Shown here piece by piece: positions 34,569-43,522 of a DNA stretch of 64,000 bases. The stretch is from an uncultured Alphaproteobacteria bacterium (GTDB lineage: Bacteria; Pseudomonadota; Alphaproteobacteria; HIMB59; GCA-002718135): the NCBI GenBank assembly GCA_902537325.1, contig CACBAT010000003.1, forward strand, positions 1-64,000. The letters run 5' to 3'. The position numbers were made by a program, and so were the translations under genes. The notes under the pieces are model-generated. The model was given only the letters and a program-made list of their open reading frames with translations, ran no database searches and was not told the origin of the DNA. How positions within the stretch are numbered: position 1 is the first letter of the stretch; every line of letters begins with the position of its first letter.

Positions 34569-35329
34569 ACGTATTAGTCTTATCAGGTTACGGTATTAAT
34601 TGTGAAAATGAAACACTACATGCATTTGAAGTAGTAGGCTTTAAAGGAAAAATTGTTCATATTAATGATCTAATACAAAATCCTAAACAACTTAATAACT
34701 ATCAAGTATTCGCTATACCTGGTGGTTTTTCGTATGGTGATGATACAGGTTCAGGAAATGCAATGGCGAAAAAAATTCTGACGAATTTGTATGATCAGCT
34801 AATAGATTTTTCATTAAAAGATAAATTAATTATAGGCATTTGTAATGGATGCCAGATATTAATTAATCTTGGGTTAGTTCCAAGCCTAAATAAAAAAGAT
34901 CCAGAAGTTGCAATGATTGAAAATAAATCTGGGAGCTATGAGTGTCGATGGGTTGATGTAAAAGTAAATAATAATAAATCACCATGGCTAAAAAATATTA
35001 GTATCTTGAACTTGCCTGTCGCCCATCAAGAGGGGCAATTCATGATACCTATTAATCTACTTAAAAGTATCAAAGCTAATAACCTTATTGGCTTACAATA
35101 CATTAATAACCATAAAAAATTAGCAAAAGGTCAGTTTCCCTTTAATCCTAATGGATCTAAAGATGATATAGCTGCGTTAACAAATCAAAATGGGAATGTT
35201 CTTGCAATGATGCCTCACCCAGAAAGAGCATTTTATCATTATCATGTTCCTAATTGGCAAAACAATACTTCTAAAAAATTCGGTGATGGGTATAAAATTT
35301 TTATGAACGCAAAAAAATTCTTTGCATAA
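34565..35329 (+). CDS. purQ: FGAM synthase glutaminase subunit
   Basis: Class I glutamine amidotransferase supplying ammonia to PurSL. The nucleophile lies in GICNGCQILINLG (Cys about 94). PGGFSYGDDTGSGNAMAKK forms the oxyanion side and MPHPERAFYH carries the catalytic His-Glu. Its 254 residues fit small-type PurQ with a short extra C-terminus. Translation is coupled to purSL by a 4-base overlap, and it converges on mutY with a one-base gap. Confidence 0.95.
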   Translation: MNVLVLSGYGINCENETLHAFEVVGFKGKIVHINDLIQNPKQLNNYQVFAIPGGFSYGDDTGSGNAMAKKILTNLYDQLIDFSLKDKLIIGICNGCQILINLGLVPSLNKKDPEVAMIENKSGSYECRWVDVKVNNNKSPWLKNISILNLPVAHQEGQFMIPINLLKSIKANNLIGLQYINNHKKLAKGQFPFNPNGSKDDIAALTNQNGNVLAMMPHPERAFYHYHVPNWQNNTSKKFGDGYKIFMNAKKFFA

Positions 35330-35330
35330 A

Positions 35331-36380
35331 TTATACTGCTATATCTACTATTTTTTTCATAACAGTTGGCATTCTAGAACTAGAATAAGATGATTTCTTT
35401 ATCCAATTACTTTTTGTTAATTTCGCTTTTTTAACATTTCCATAAAAAATTTCTGTTTCTAAATCAAAATGACTAAATGAATATTCAAATGAACCTTTAG
35501 ATTGTAATTTTGTTTTTATTTTTTGTATGTCTTCATCAGTAGTTAGCAATTTTTTATTTTTAACCCAGACATCATTTGGTACTTCAAGCATAGAGGCCAA
35601 CATTCCTTTATTTGGTCTACTTCGTACTAGGATTTCATTCTTTTCATTCACAATTACGTAAGCTCTTGTGTACTTTACTGGCTTATTACTTTTCTTTTTT
35701 TGTTTAAAAGGAATTTTTTGCTGTAAATTCTTTTTATATGATTGGCAAAATTTATTAATTCCACAAATATTACATTTAGGGTTTCGTGGAAGGCAGATCT
35801 CTGATCCGTAATCCATAAAAGACTGAATTAAGTTTGAAGAATATTTATCTGAGATGAATTTATTTCCCAAATCTTTAAGTTTATTTTTTACTTTATTAAT
35901 TGGTTTATCGATAGCATGTAACCTAACCAAAATTCTCTCAATATTAGCATCAAGTGGCATGACTGATTTATTATATCCAATTCCAAGAATTGCTTTTGCA
36001 GTGTAATCTCCAATACCAGGAAGTTGGATGAGTTCATCATAAGTTTCTGGTATTTTATTTTTAAAATTATTTTTAATTATTTTTGCAGACTTTAATAAAT
36101 TTCTCGCTCTTGAATAATAACCAAGACCTGACCAGAATTTCAAGATATTTGGCTCTGAAGTTTGCGCTAATTTATTTAGTGAAGGCCATTTTAAAATAAA
36201 TTCATTAAATTTATTTTTTACGGTATTTACTGTTGTTTGTTGAAGCATATACTCACTTACAAACACAAAGTATGGATGAGGTAAATTTAGATTATTTTTC
36301 TTCCGCCATGGTAGTTTTCTGGCATTCATAGAATACCATTGAAGTAAAAACTTTATTACTTGTGTTTCATGTTTAAACAT
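35331..36380 (-). CDS. mutY: A/G-specific adenine DNA glycosylase
   Basis: Removes adenine mispaired with 8-oxoguanine. The 349-residue protein has SEYMLQQTTVNTV (catalytic Glu region), the helix-hairpin-helix LPGIGDYTAKAILGIGY with catalytic Asp in MPLDANIERIL, and the 4Fe-4S ligands C-x6-C-x2-C-x5-C (about 196-212). The C-terminal NUDIX-like 8-oxoG recognition domain is present but short (about 235-345). Unlike the uracil glycosylase at 97, the iron-sulfur loop is intact. It is divergent from the DUF721 gene; 33 bases separate the chosen starts. Confidence 0.95.
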   Translation of the reverse strand: MFKHETQVIKFLLQWYSMNARKLPWRKKNNLNLPHPYFVFVSEYMLQQTTVNTVKNKFNEFILKWPSLNKLAQTSEPNILKFWSGLGYYSRARNLLKSAKIIKNNFKNKIPETYDELIQLPGIGDYTAKAILGIGYNKSVMPLDANIERILVRLHAIDKPINKVKNKLKDLGNKFISDKYSSNLIQSFMDYGSEICLPRNPKCNICGINKFCQSYKKNLQQKIPFKQKKKSNKPVKYTRAYVIVNEKNEILVRSRPNKGMLASMLEVPNDVWVKNKKLLTTDEDIQKIKTKLQSKGSFEYSFSHFDLETEIFYGNVKKAKLTKSNWIKKSSYSSSRMPTVMKKIVDIAV

Positions 36381-36413
36381 ATTGCTTTCATATTTAGGTA
36401 CTATAAATTATTT

Positions 36414-36935
36414 ATGCATATGGACAAAAAAAATTTAAAACAAAAAAGAACATTTGTTCCACAATCTATTGGCGATACTCTGAGGAAGGTAAATAGAAAA
36501 TTTTCCTCTAAATATAATCGTACAGAATTTGTAATTAACTCCAAATGGCCTGAAATTGCTGGTAGTTATTTTAAAGAATATTCAGAGCCGTTAAATGTTT
36601 CAAGGGTGCGTGATTTTGAAAATGATTTAGGTGAGACGGTATATAAAAATTATCTAAATGTGAGTGTTGCACCGGCCGCAGCCATTGAGTTTCAACACTT
36701 TAAGGACACTATAATTGAAAAAATTAATACTTATTTTGGCTATAAAGCTATAATGGACTTGAGAATTCATCAAAATTACATACCTAAACATACGTATATG
36801 AAACAAAGTAAGAAAAAACAAATAAACAAAGATGACATAAGATTTGTTGAAGAAAACGTTAAAGAATTTCAAAATTCAGATTTGAAAAAATCGCTATTAA
36901 ATTTAGGTAATAAAATTACAACTGAGGACAAATGA
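36414..36935 (+). CDS. DUF721 / DciA-like protein
   Basis: A 173-residue basic protein. VPQSIGDTLRKVNRKFSSK followed by VINSKWPEIAGSYFKEYSEP (about residues 10-50) matches the DUF721 domain. DciA, a member of this family, loads the replicative helicase in bacteria lacking DnaC, so a replication role is plausible but not proven. The frame is open up to 36360; the ATG at 36414 (or 36420) avoids the mutY coding region and removes a non-conserved hydrophobic leader. The place between mutY and a DsbA-like gene plus smc is a conserved alphaproteobacterial order. The stop overlaps the next gene (ATGA). Confidence 0.78.
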   Translation: MHMDKKNLKQKRTFVPQSIGDTLRKVNRKFSSKYNRTEFVINSKWPEIAGSYFKEYSEPLNVSRVRDFENDLGETVYKNYLNVSVAPAAAIEFQHFKDTIIEKINTYFGYKAIMDLRIHQNYIPKHTYMKQSKKKQINKDDIRFVEENVKEFQNSDLKKSLLNLGNKITTEDK

Positions 36936-37546
36936 TGAAAATTAGAATTTTATTAACTTCTATTATACTATCACTACTTTTTATTAATGCCAAAGCAGCT
37001 GAAAATTCAATACTAGATGTTAAAGATAATGATTTTTATATTGGAGAAGAAAATGCTCCAATCACAATTATAGAATATGCTTCAATGTCTTGTAGTCACT
37101 GTGCAGATTTTCATAATGATACTCTAGCAGAATTAAAAAAAGAGTTTATTGATACTGGTAAAGTTAAGTTTATTTTTCGTGACTTTCCCTTTAATTATCC
37201 AGCTCTTGCTGGAAGTATGATTTTAAGATGTGTGCCAGATGAAGTAAGATATGATTATATGAATGGCCTTTATAAGCTTCAAAATAATTGGGTTAATAGA
37301 GATCATTCAAAAACAAGATCTGAATTATACAAAATTATGCAAAGTGGCGGTATGCAACAAGAAGATTTTGATGCATGTTTAAGTAATGTGGATTTAGAGA
37401 ATCAATTACTTGAGGGTGTAATGGAAGCGCAAAGAGAATATAAAATAGGCTCCACTCCGTCATTCATTGTTAATGGAGTTTTATATTCCGGGAATAAAAA
37501 CATAAAAGAGTTTAGACAAATCATCGATAAAATATTATCACAATAG
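36932..37546 (+). CDS. Periplasmic DsbA-family thiol:disulfide oxidoreductase
   Basis: A 204-residue exported thioredoxin-fold protein. The N-terminus (MMKIRILLTSIILSLLFINA) is a signal peptide. The active site CSHC lies in YASMSCSHCADFHND (about residues 50-53). A cis-Pro-type segment STPSFIVNG occurs near 170, as in DsbA/BdbD proteins. It probably forms or shuffles disulfides in exported proteins. Possible clients in this window are the TpsA proteins, each with one or two isolated Cys pairs. It overlaps the DUF721 stop by four bases and is followed directly by smc. Confidence 0.9.
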   Translation: MMKIRILLTSIILSLLFINAKAAENSILDVKDNDFYIGEENAPITIIEYASMSCSHCADFHNDTLAELKKEFIDTGKVKFIFRDFPFNYPALAGSMILRCVPDEVRYDYMNGLYKLQNNWVNRDHSKTRSELYKIMQSGGMQQEDFDACLSNVDLENQLLEGVMEAQREYKIGSTPSFIVNGVLYSGNKNIKEFRQIIDKILSQ

Positions 37547-37549
37547 TTG

Positions 37550-40195
37550 ATGATTAATTTTCGGACCCTTAAGGTCAAAGGCTTTAAGTCTTTTGTTGAA
37601 CCCACAGAAATTTTGATTGAAAATGGCTTAACAGGTATTGTTGGTCCAAACGGATGTGGTAAATCGAATCTTGTAGAGGCTTTTAGGTTTGTTATGGGTG
37701 AACTTTCTCCTAAACAAATGAGAGGAAGTGAATTAGACGATGTAATCTTTAATGGAACAGATGATAGACCAGCATGGGATATTGCCGAGGTTACTATAGA
37801 TTTAGATAATAAAGCAAGAAAAGCACCAAGTATTTTCAATGAAAATGATACCATTGAAGTAACTAGAAGAATTTGGCGAGGTGAAGGCTCAGAATATAGA
37901 GTTAATGGCAAGGAGGTGCGATTAAAGGATGTACAATTGCTATTTGCTGATGCAGCAACAGGTGCTCGTTCAACATCGATGGTTAGTCAAGGTAGGGTTG
38001 GAGCTATTATCGCAGCTAAACCTGAACAAAGAAGGACATTACTGGAAGAAGCTGCAGGAATTACTGGTCTTCACTCAAGACGACACGAAGCTGAATTACG
38101 ATTAAATGCTACTGAAAATAATTTAGAGCGTGTAAAGGACGTATTAAAAGCACAAGATGAACAACTTACAATATTAAAGAAACAATCTAAACAAGCTGAA
38201 AGATACAAATACATTCAAAAAGATATTACTAAAGCAAGGGCAAGATTATTTTATAAGAAATGGATTGATGAAAAAGATAAATTAAAAAATGCCAATGAAA
38301 AAATTCAGTCTGAAACAAATGCTGTCAATGATCAAACACAAGTTGTAGCACAAATAAATGTTGAATTTGAAAAAGTTCAAGAAAGTCTTCCAAACCTTAG
38401 GCTCCAGGAAAGTAAGATTGCAGCTGAGCTGCAGAAATATTCAATTAGTTTAGAAAATCAAGAAAAAGAAATTGAAAGAGCAAATATTGCAGTGGATGAA
38501 ACAAAAGTTCGTATAGAGCAAATTAAAAATGATATTGATAGAGAAAAGTTTTTATTCGAAGATGCAAAACAGAATCTTGAAAGAGTACAGGAAGAAAAAT
38601 CAATTCTGTTAAAACAACAAGGTGATCTTTTTATTCAAACTGATGATGATTTAAATACTGAAAATGATACTAATAAAAAAAATAATAATCCAATAATTGA
38701 TTATCTAGACTTTGAAGATGGTCTTGAACAAGCAATTGCTGCAGTTTTTTCAGATGAGTTAATTGCATCTATCGATGAAGAACAAAGTATTTTTTGGAGA
38801 AAATTGGATGTGGAAGATTCTTCCTTTAATCCAGAAATTACAAAATTTTCTTCTCTAATCAAAGCTCCAGATAATTTGAAAAAGAAGTTAGAATTTGTTG
38901 GATTAATAGAAAATAAAGAAAATATTTTAGAAGTTCAAAAAAACTTAAAACCAGGACAAATATTAGTTAGCAAACTAGGAGAAATTTGGAGATGGGATGG
39001 ATATGTATCTAAAGGTAAACAAAATAATTCTACTAAAGCTATATTAGAGCAACTAAAAAATAGAAGAATAAAGCAATTAAGTGCAGAAGAAAAACAATGG
39101 AATGATATTTCTGCAAAAGCAAATCAAAGAATAGAAGAGTTAAATTCAAGGCAAAGTTCATTAATTGGTGAATTATCAAATCTCCAATCCGTTCCTGAAG
39201 ATGTATCAAGTGAAAAATTAAAAATACAAAAATTGATTGATGAAAATAAAAATTCTTACGAGCAAATAGCTGAGCAACTTCGTCAAACTGAGCAAAATTC
39301 TAATGAAATCAATAAGAAATTAAAACTAGAAGAAATTAAATTAAATGAATTGAGAGAAGAGAGAATTAGAACTGAAGGTCAAATTAATACAATTAATGAA
39401 GCAATTAAATTATTATCTACTCAAGTAAAAGAAAGATTGAGTGTAGATCTAGAAGAACTTTACAATATTGGTGAAATCAATCCAAATAAAGTTTTAGGCG
39501 AGACTGATTATTTAGAAAAAAAGTTAGAAAGACTAATTGGAGAGCAAGAACGTTTAGGTGGTGTTAATCTTCTCGCAGAACAAGAGTCAAAAGATTTAGA
39601 AGAAAAAGTTAATACGATAAAGAAAGATCAAAGCGACCTTTTAAGTGCAATTGCAAAACTAAGAGAAGCAATTGACTCACTTAATACAGAAGGTAGACAA
39701 CGCTTACTTGCTGCATATGGAATAGTAAATGAAAATTTTCAAAAGTTATTTACCAGGTTATTTGGTGGTGGAAAGGCTTATCTAAAGTTTACAGATGAGT
39801 CAGATCCTCTTCAAGCTGGTTTAGAAATATTTGCTAGTCCTCCTGGAAAAAAATTACAAAATCTAAATTTACTTTCTGGAGGTGAGCAAGCTCTTACAGC
39901 CTTATCATTATTATTTGCTGTATTTTTATCAAACCCAGCTCCAATTTGTGTACTTGATGAGGTTGACGCTCCATTAGATGATACTAATGTTGATAGATTT
40001 TGTTCATTAGTGGAGGAAATAGCTAAAACTTCTTCAACAAAATTCTTAGTAATAACTCACCATAGAATGACAATGGCAAGAGTAAATAGATTATTTGGTG
40101 TTACTATGCCTGAGAAAGGTGTATCACAATTAGTTTCCGTTGATCTTGAAAAAGCAATTGAGATAAAAGAACAAGACGCTACAAATGAATTATAA
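37550..40195 (+). CDS. smc: Chromosome segregation ATPase SMC with shortened arms
   Basis: Structural maintenance of chromosomes ATPase acting with ScpAB. The head N-half has Walker A GPNGCGKSN (32-40) and QGRVGAIIAAKPEQRR. The hinge is about 380-490 (DGLEQAIAAVFSDELIASID ... GEIWRWDGYVSKGK). The head C-half has the signature LSGGEQALTALSLLF (about 775) and Walker B ICVLDEVDAPLDD. All parts are in one uninterrupted frame. It has 881 residues, whereas bacterial SMC is usually about 1150-1190. The coiled-coil arms are only about 200 residues each. I chose the ATG at 37550, not the TTG three bases upstream. It overlaps atpI by 11 bases. Confidence 0.94.
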   Translation: MINFRTLKVKGFKSFVEPTEILIENGLTGIVGPNGCGKSNLVEAFRFVMGELSPKQMRGSELDDVIFNGTDDRPAWDIAEVTIDLDNKARKAPSIFNENDTIEVTRRIWRGEGSEYRVNGKEVRLKDVQLLFADAATGARSTSMVSQGRVGAIIAAKPEQRRTLLEEAAGITGLHSRRHEAELRLNATENNLERVKDVLKAQDEQLTILKKQSKQAERYKYIQKDITKARARLFYKKWIDEKDKLKNANEKIQSETNAVNDQTQVVAQINVEFEKVQESLPNLRLQESKIAAELQKYSISLENQEKEIERANIAVDETKVRIEQIKNDIDREKFLFEDAKQNLERVQEEKSILLKQQGDLFIQTDDDLNTENDTNKKNNNPIIDYLDFEDGLEQAIAAVFSDELIASIDEEQSIFWRKLDVEDSSFNPEITKFSSLIKAPDNLKKKLEFVGLIENKENILEVQKNLKPGQILVSKLGEIWRWDGYVSKGKQNNSTKAILEQLKNRRIKQLSAEEKQWNDISAKANQRIEELNSRQSSLIGELSNLQSVPEDVSSEKLKIQKLIDENKNSYEQIAEQLRQTEQNSNEINKKLKLEEIKLNELREERIRTEGQINTINEAIKLLSTQVKERLSVDLEELYNIGEINPNKVLGETDYLEKKLERLIGEQERLGGVNLLAEQESKDLEEKVNTIKKDQSDLLSAIAKLREAIDSLNTEGRQRLLAAYGIVNENFQKLFTRLFGGGKAYLKFTDESDPLQAGLEIFASPPGKKLQNLNLLSGGEQALTALSLLFAVFLSNPAPICVLDEVDAPLDDTNVDRFCSLVEEIAKTSSTKFLVITHHRMTMARVNRLFGVTMPEKGVSQLVSVDLEKAIEIKEQDATNEL

Positions 40196-40472
40196 AAATA
40201 AAAATTTAGAAGAATTAGGTAAAAAAATTGATGATTTAGATAATCAAAATAAAGAACCAAATATTAAAAAAAAAGAAAGTGGTGCAGGATTTGGTTTTAA
40301 AATTAGTACAGAAATTATAGCTGCACTAGTTGTTGGAGTTGGAATTGGGCTTATTGTGGATAATTACTTTAATACTAAACCAATAGGCTTAATTATTTTC
40401 TTCATATTTGGGGCATTAGCTGGATTTTTGAACGTTTATCGTGTAATGCGTCGCATTGAAAAGCAAAGGTAA
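40185..40472 (+). CDS. atpI: ATP synthase protein I (AtpI/AtpZ family)
   Basis: A small membrane protein of 95 residues. It has a Lys/Glu-rich cytoplasmic N-terminus and two hydrophobic segments, ISTEIIAALVVGVGIGLIV and PIGLIIFFIFGALAGFLNVY, followed by basic RVMRRIEKQR. AtpI family proteins help assemble the c ring or supply Mg2+. It begins inside the end of smc (11-base overlap) and precedes atpB by 21 bases, the usual first place in alphaproteobacterial F0 operons. Confidence 0.9.
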   Translation: MNYKNKNLEELGKKIDDLDNQNKEPNIKKKESGAGFGFKISTEIIAALVVGVGIGLIVDNYFNTKPIGLIIFFIFGALAGFLNVYRVMRRIEKQR

Positions 40473-40493
40473 TTTTAATATTCAATATCAATT

Positions 40494-41228
40494 ATGGCCG
40501 CAAAAGATAGTCCTCTAAAACAGTTCGAAATAGATCCAATATCTAATATTGAACTTGGTGGTTATGACATTTCTTTCACAAATTCATCTTTTGCAATGCT
40601 AATTACTGTTTTAGTGATTACTCTATTTTTAACTTTAACAGTGAACACGAGATCAATTATCCCTTCTAGGATGCAGCTTATCTCAGAGCTGATGTATAAT
40701 TTTATTGCTCAGTTACTATCTGATACAGTTGGAGATAATGGAAAAAAATATTTCCCATTTGTTTTCTCTTTATTCATGTTTGTACTAATTGGAAATATGG
40801 TTGGAATGATACCATATCAATTTACTTTCACGAGTCACATCATTGTTACATTTGCATTAGCAGCAGTTGTATTTATTGGTGTAACTATTCTTGGATTTAT
40901 TAACCATGGTATTAAATTTTTTACTTTCTTCTATATACCAGGTGTGCCGTTTTACATGCATCCACTGCTTATTCCCATTGAGGTAATTTCTTATTTATCA
41001 AGACCTATAAGTTTATCAGTTAGATTATTTGCTAACATGCTGGCTGGTCACACACTACTAAAAGTGTTTGCAGGCTTTGTTGTTTCCATGCCATTTTTTA
41101 CAGGAGTTTTTCCTTTAGCTTTCATTGTAGCTTTAACAGGATTAGAAATTTTAATTGCTTTTTTGCAAGCATATGTGTTTGCAATACTGACGTGTTTATA
41201 TATTAACGATGCTTATCATTTACATTAA
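40494..41228 (+). CDS. atpB: F0F1 ATP synthase subunit a
   Basis: Proton half-channel subunit, 244 residues with about six membrane helices. The essential Arg lies in PISLSVRLFANMLAGHTLL (about 170-188). ALTGLEILIAFLQAYVFAIL near the C-terminus is the helix facing the c ring. It is preceded by atpI and followed after 18 bases by atpE. Confidence 0.97.
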   Translation: MAAKDSPLKQFEIDPISNIELGGYDISFTNSSFAMLITVLVITLFLTLTVNTRSIIPSRMQLISELMYNFIAQLLSDTVGDNGKKYFPFVFSLFMFVLIGNMVGMIPYQFTFTSHIIVTFALAAVVFIGVTILGFINHGIKFFTFFYIPGVPFYMHPLLIPIEVISYLSRPISLSVRLFANMLAGHTLLKVFAGFVVSMPFFTGVFPLAFIVALTGLEILIAFLQAYVFAILTCLYINDAYHLH

Positions 41229-41246
41229 TTTAAAATAGGAGGACTT

Positions 41247-41471
41247 ATGGAAATTGAAGCAGCAAAAGTAATCGGAGCGGGTTTAGCCGTTATCGGTGTT
41301 ATTGGATCAGGTATTGGAATTGGGAATATTTTCTCATCTTTTATTCAAGCAGTTGGAAGAAATCCGGCAGCAAGAGGTGAAGTTTTTACAATGACAATGT
41401 TAGGTTTCGCATTAGTTGAAGCGATTGCACTTTTCGCGCTAGTTATTGCGTTAGTTATTTTGTTTGGATAA
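41247..41471 (+). CDS. atpE: F0F1 ATP synthase subunit c
   Basis: A 74-residue hairpin proteolipid forming the rotor ring. Helix 1 is glycine-rich (GSGIGIGNIFSS), the loop is GRNPAARGE, and the ion-carrying Glu58 lies in GFALVEAIALFALV. There is no sodium-type signature, so proton coupling is expected. A very strong Shine-Dalgarno AGGAGG 5 bases before the ATG fits the high copy number needed. Confidence 0.97.
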   Translation: MEIEAAKVIGAGLAVIGVIGSGIGIGNIFSSFIQAVGRNPAARGEVFTMTMLGFALVEAIALFALVIALVILFG

Positions 41472-41488
41472 AACTCAATAATTAATTA

Positions 41489-41980
41489 ATGCCTCAATTA
41501 AATCCAGAGTTTTTTGTTTCACAGCTCTTTTGGTTAGCTGTATTTTTTATTTTTTTATTTGTATTTTTATGGAGGGTATCACTTCCAAGAATAGCTACAG
41601 TTTTAGAGAAAAGACAAAATAAAATAGATGAAAATTTATCTTCAGCAAAAGAGCTTCAAGAACAAGCAATGGAAATTGAAAAAAAAATTAATGATCAAAT
41701 CAATAAGGCCAAGCTAGAAACAGATGAGAAAATTAAAGAAACAATCAATGCTTTACAAGAAGATGTTTCTTCTCAACTTTCTTCACTTGATATAGATTTA
41801 GAAAAAAAAGTTTCTGATGCAGAAAAAGAAATTTTAAAAAGTAAAGATGATCAAATGAAAAATATTAACAATGAAATAATTAATATTACAAAACTGACTG
41901 TTGGAAAAATTACAGATATTGAATTGTCAGACAATGAACTTAATAAAGTTATTGAAACACATAAAGGTAATTTTAATTAA
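41489..41980 (+). CDS. atpF': F0F1 ATP synthase subunit b'
   Basis: Peripheral-stalk subunit, 163 residues. It has one N-terminal membrane helix (QLFWLAVFFIFLFVFLW) followed by a long charged coiled coil. The sequence PRIATVLEKRQNKIDENL after the membrane helix is typical of the b/b' family. Being the first of two tandem b-type genes with an extra N-terminal stretch before the helix marks it as b', the pair found in alphaproteobacteria and phototrophs. Its TAA overlaps the ATG of the next gene by one base. Confidence 0.92.
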   Translation: MPQLNPEFFVSQLFWLAVFFIFLFVFLWRVSLPRIATVLEKRQNKIDENLSSAKELQEQAMEIEKKINDQINKAKLETDEKIKETINALQEDVSSQLSSLDIDLEKKVSDAEKEILKSKDDQMKNINNEIINITKLTVGKITDIELSDNELNKVIETHKGNFN

Positions 41981-42465
41981 TGTTCTCTGATCCTCAATTT
42001 TGGGTAGCGGTATCTTTTATATTATTTATTGCAGCTATTTTTAATCCAGTACGAAAAATTCTTACATCTAGTTTAGATGCACAAATAAAAGATATAAAAA
42101 ATAAAATAGATGAAGTTGAAAATTTAAAAAACGAGGCTCAAAAAGCTTTGGATGAACTTAGGGAGAGAGAATCTAAAGTAGAGAAAGAAATACAAAATCT
42201 AAAGTTAGAATCTGAGAAAAGAATTGCTGAATTGAAAGATATATCCGCCACTAAATTAACTGATCAAATTGAAAAAAGAAAAATATTGGCAGAAAATAAA
42301 ATTGAACAATTAGTTAGAGATACCAATAATTCTATCAAAAGTTATATTTCAAGTGTTGCAATAGAGGCTACTAGAAATATTCTACTTCAAAATCTAAGTA
42401 AGGATAAAAAATCTGCTTTAATTGAAGAATCAATTACTGAATTTAACTCTGTTCTAAAGAACTAG
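41980..42465 (+). CDS. atpF: F0F1 ATP synthase subunit b
   Basis: Second peripheral-stalk subunit, 161 residues. The membrane helix begins at once (PQFWVAVSFILFIAAIFNPV), then the coiled coil LDAQIKDIKNKIDEVENLKN and the C-terminal delta-binding part. It heterodimerises with b'. Last F0 gene; no F1 genes (atpHAGDC) follow, which is the usual alphaproteobacterial split. A stem-loop lies right after the stop. Confidence 0.93.
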   Translation: MFSDPQFWVAVSFILFIAAIFNPVRKILTSSLDAQIKDIKNKIDEVENLKNEAQKALDELRERESKVEKEIQNLKLESEKRIAELKDISATKLTDQIEKRKILAENKIEQLVRDTNNSIKSYISSVAIEATRNILLQNLSKDKKSALIEESITEFNSVLKN

Positions 42466-42466
42466 T

Positions 42467-42494
42467 AGTAGATTTAGTTATTCCAAAATCTACT
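42467..42494 (+). terminator. Stem-loop after the F0 operon
   Basis: AGTAGATTT and AAATCTACT form a perfect 9-bp stem with a 10-base loop, starting one base after the atpF stop codon. No T run follows directly, so it may be a 3'-end stabilising structure or a Rho-linked end rather than a classic terminator. The rest of the gap to ispH (42495-42577) is AT-rich and shows nothing else. Confidence 0.45.
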
Positions 42495-42577
42495 TACAAT
42501 ATTAATAATTTAATATTAAAAGATTTTCAAAATCTATAGTATTATTATGTAACCAAAATTAATGGTAACAAATTTGG

Positions 42578-43519
42578 ATGACAAAAAAACTTAATATATT
42601 TCTTGCAGGACCTCGAGGATTTTGTGCAGGTGTAGATAGGGCTATAGAAATGGTAAAGGGTGCTCTAAAAAAATATGGAGCGCCTGTTTATGTTCGTCAC
42701 GAAATAGTGCATAATAAATTTGTTGTTGAAAACCTCAAATCACAGGGAGCTATTTTTGTAGAAGAATTAAATGAGATTGAAGATAGAAGTAGGCCAGTTA
42801 TCTTTTCTGCACATGGTGTTCCAAAAGCAATCCCAGAGGAAGCATTAAGTTTAAATTTAGTATATTATGATGCAACATGTCCTCTTGTTAGTAAAATCCA
42901 TAAAGAAGTTGAAAATTTTGATAAAAAAAATCTGCCAGTAATTTTAATTGGTCATAGAAATCATCCTGAAGTCATTGGAACTATGGGCCAAACAGATAAA
43001 AAAATTCATTTAGTAGAAAAAGTTGAAGATGTAAAAAAATTACCTTTAAACCAAAATGATGAGATTGCATATGTTACTCAGACAACACTATCAGTTGATG
43101 ATACGAAAGATATAATAAGAGAGATAAAATTACATTTTAGTAATGTTATAGAACCAAAAAAAAATGATATTTGTTATGCTACAACAAATAGACAAGAAGC
43201 GGTCAAAAAGATTGCGAAACAATGTGATTATTTTTTAGTAATTGGTGCAAGTAACTCATCAAATTCCCTTAGATTAGTTGAAGTAGCAAAAAATTATGGA
43301 TCAAAAAAAGCTATTTTAGTAGAAGATGTAGATTCCTTAAATTTAAATATATTTCAAGAATCTGAAAATATAGGAATAACAGCAAGTGCATCATCGCCAG
43401 AAGTACTTGTTAAAAAACTTCTTGATAATTTGAAAAGAAATTTTGAAATACATATAAATGAAGGATCTTACCAAAAAGAAGATGTTTTTTTTAAAGTGCC
43501 ACAAAAACTAAACGTATAG
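42578..43519 (+). CDS. ispH: 4-hydroxy-3-methylbut-2-enyl diphosphate reductase
   Basis: Last enzyme of the MEP isoprenoid pathway, making IPP and DMAPP with a 4Fe-4S cluster. The 313-residue protein has the three cluster cysteines in GPRGFCAGVDRA (C16), YDATCPLVSKIH (about 106) and ICYATTNRQEAV (about 206). It also has SAHGVP, GHRNHPEVIGTMGQ and the catalytic VTQTTLSVDDT. It starts a four-gene plus-strand operon with thrB, rnhA and yceI. Confidence 0.97.
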   Translation: MTKKLNIFLAGPRGFCAGVDRAIEMVKGALKKYGAPVYVRHEIVHNKFVVENLKSQGAIFVEELNEIEDRSRPVIFSAHGVPKAIPEEALSLNLVYYDATCPLVSKIHKEVENFDKKNLPVILIGHRNHPEVIGTMGQTDKKIHLVEKVEDVKKLPLNQNDEIAYVTQTTLSVDDTKDIIREIKLHFSNVIEPKKNDICYATTNRQEAVKKIAKQCDYFLVIGASNSSNSLRLVEVAKNYGSKKAILVEDVDSLNLNIFQESENIGITASASSPEVLVKKLLDNLKRNFEIHINEGSYQKEDVFFKVPQKLNV

Positions 43520-43522
43520 AAG

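Noticed and set aside
37550-40195. Short SMC as a frameshifted or broken gene
   Set aside because: Walker A, hinge, signature motif and Walker B are all in one continuous frame with normal spacing inside the heads.
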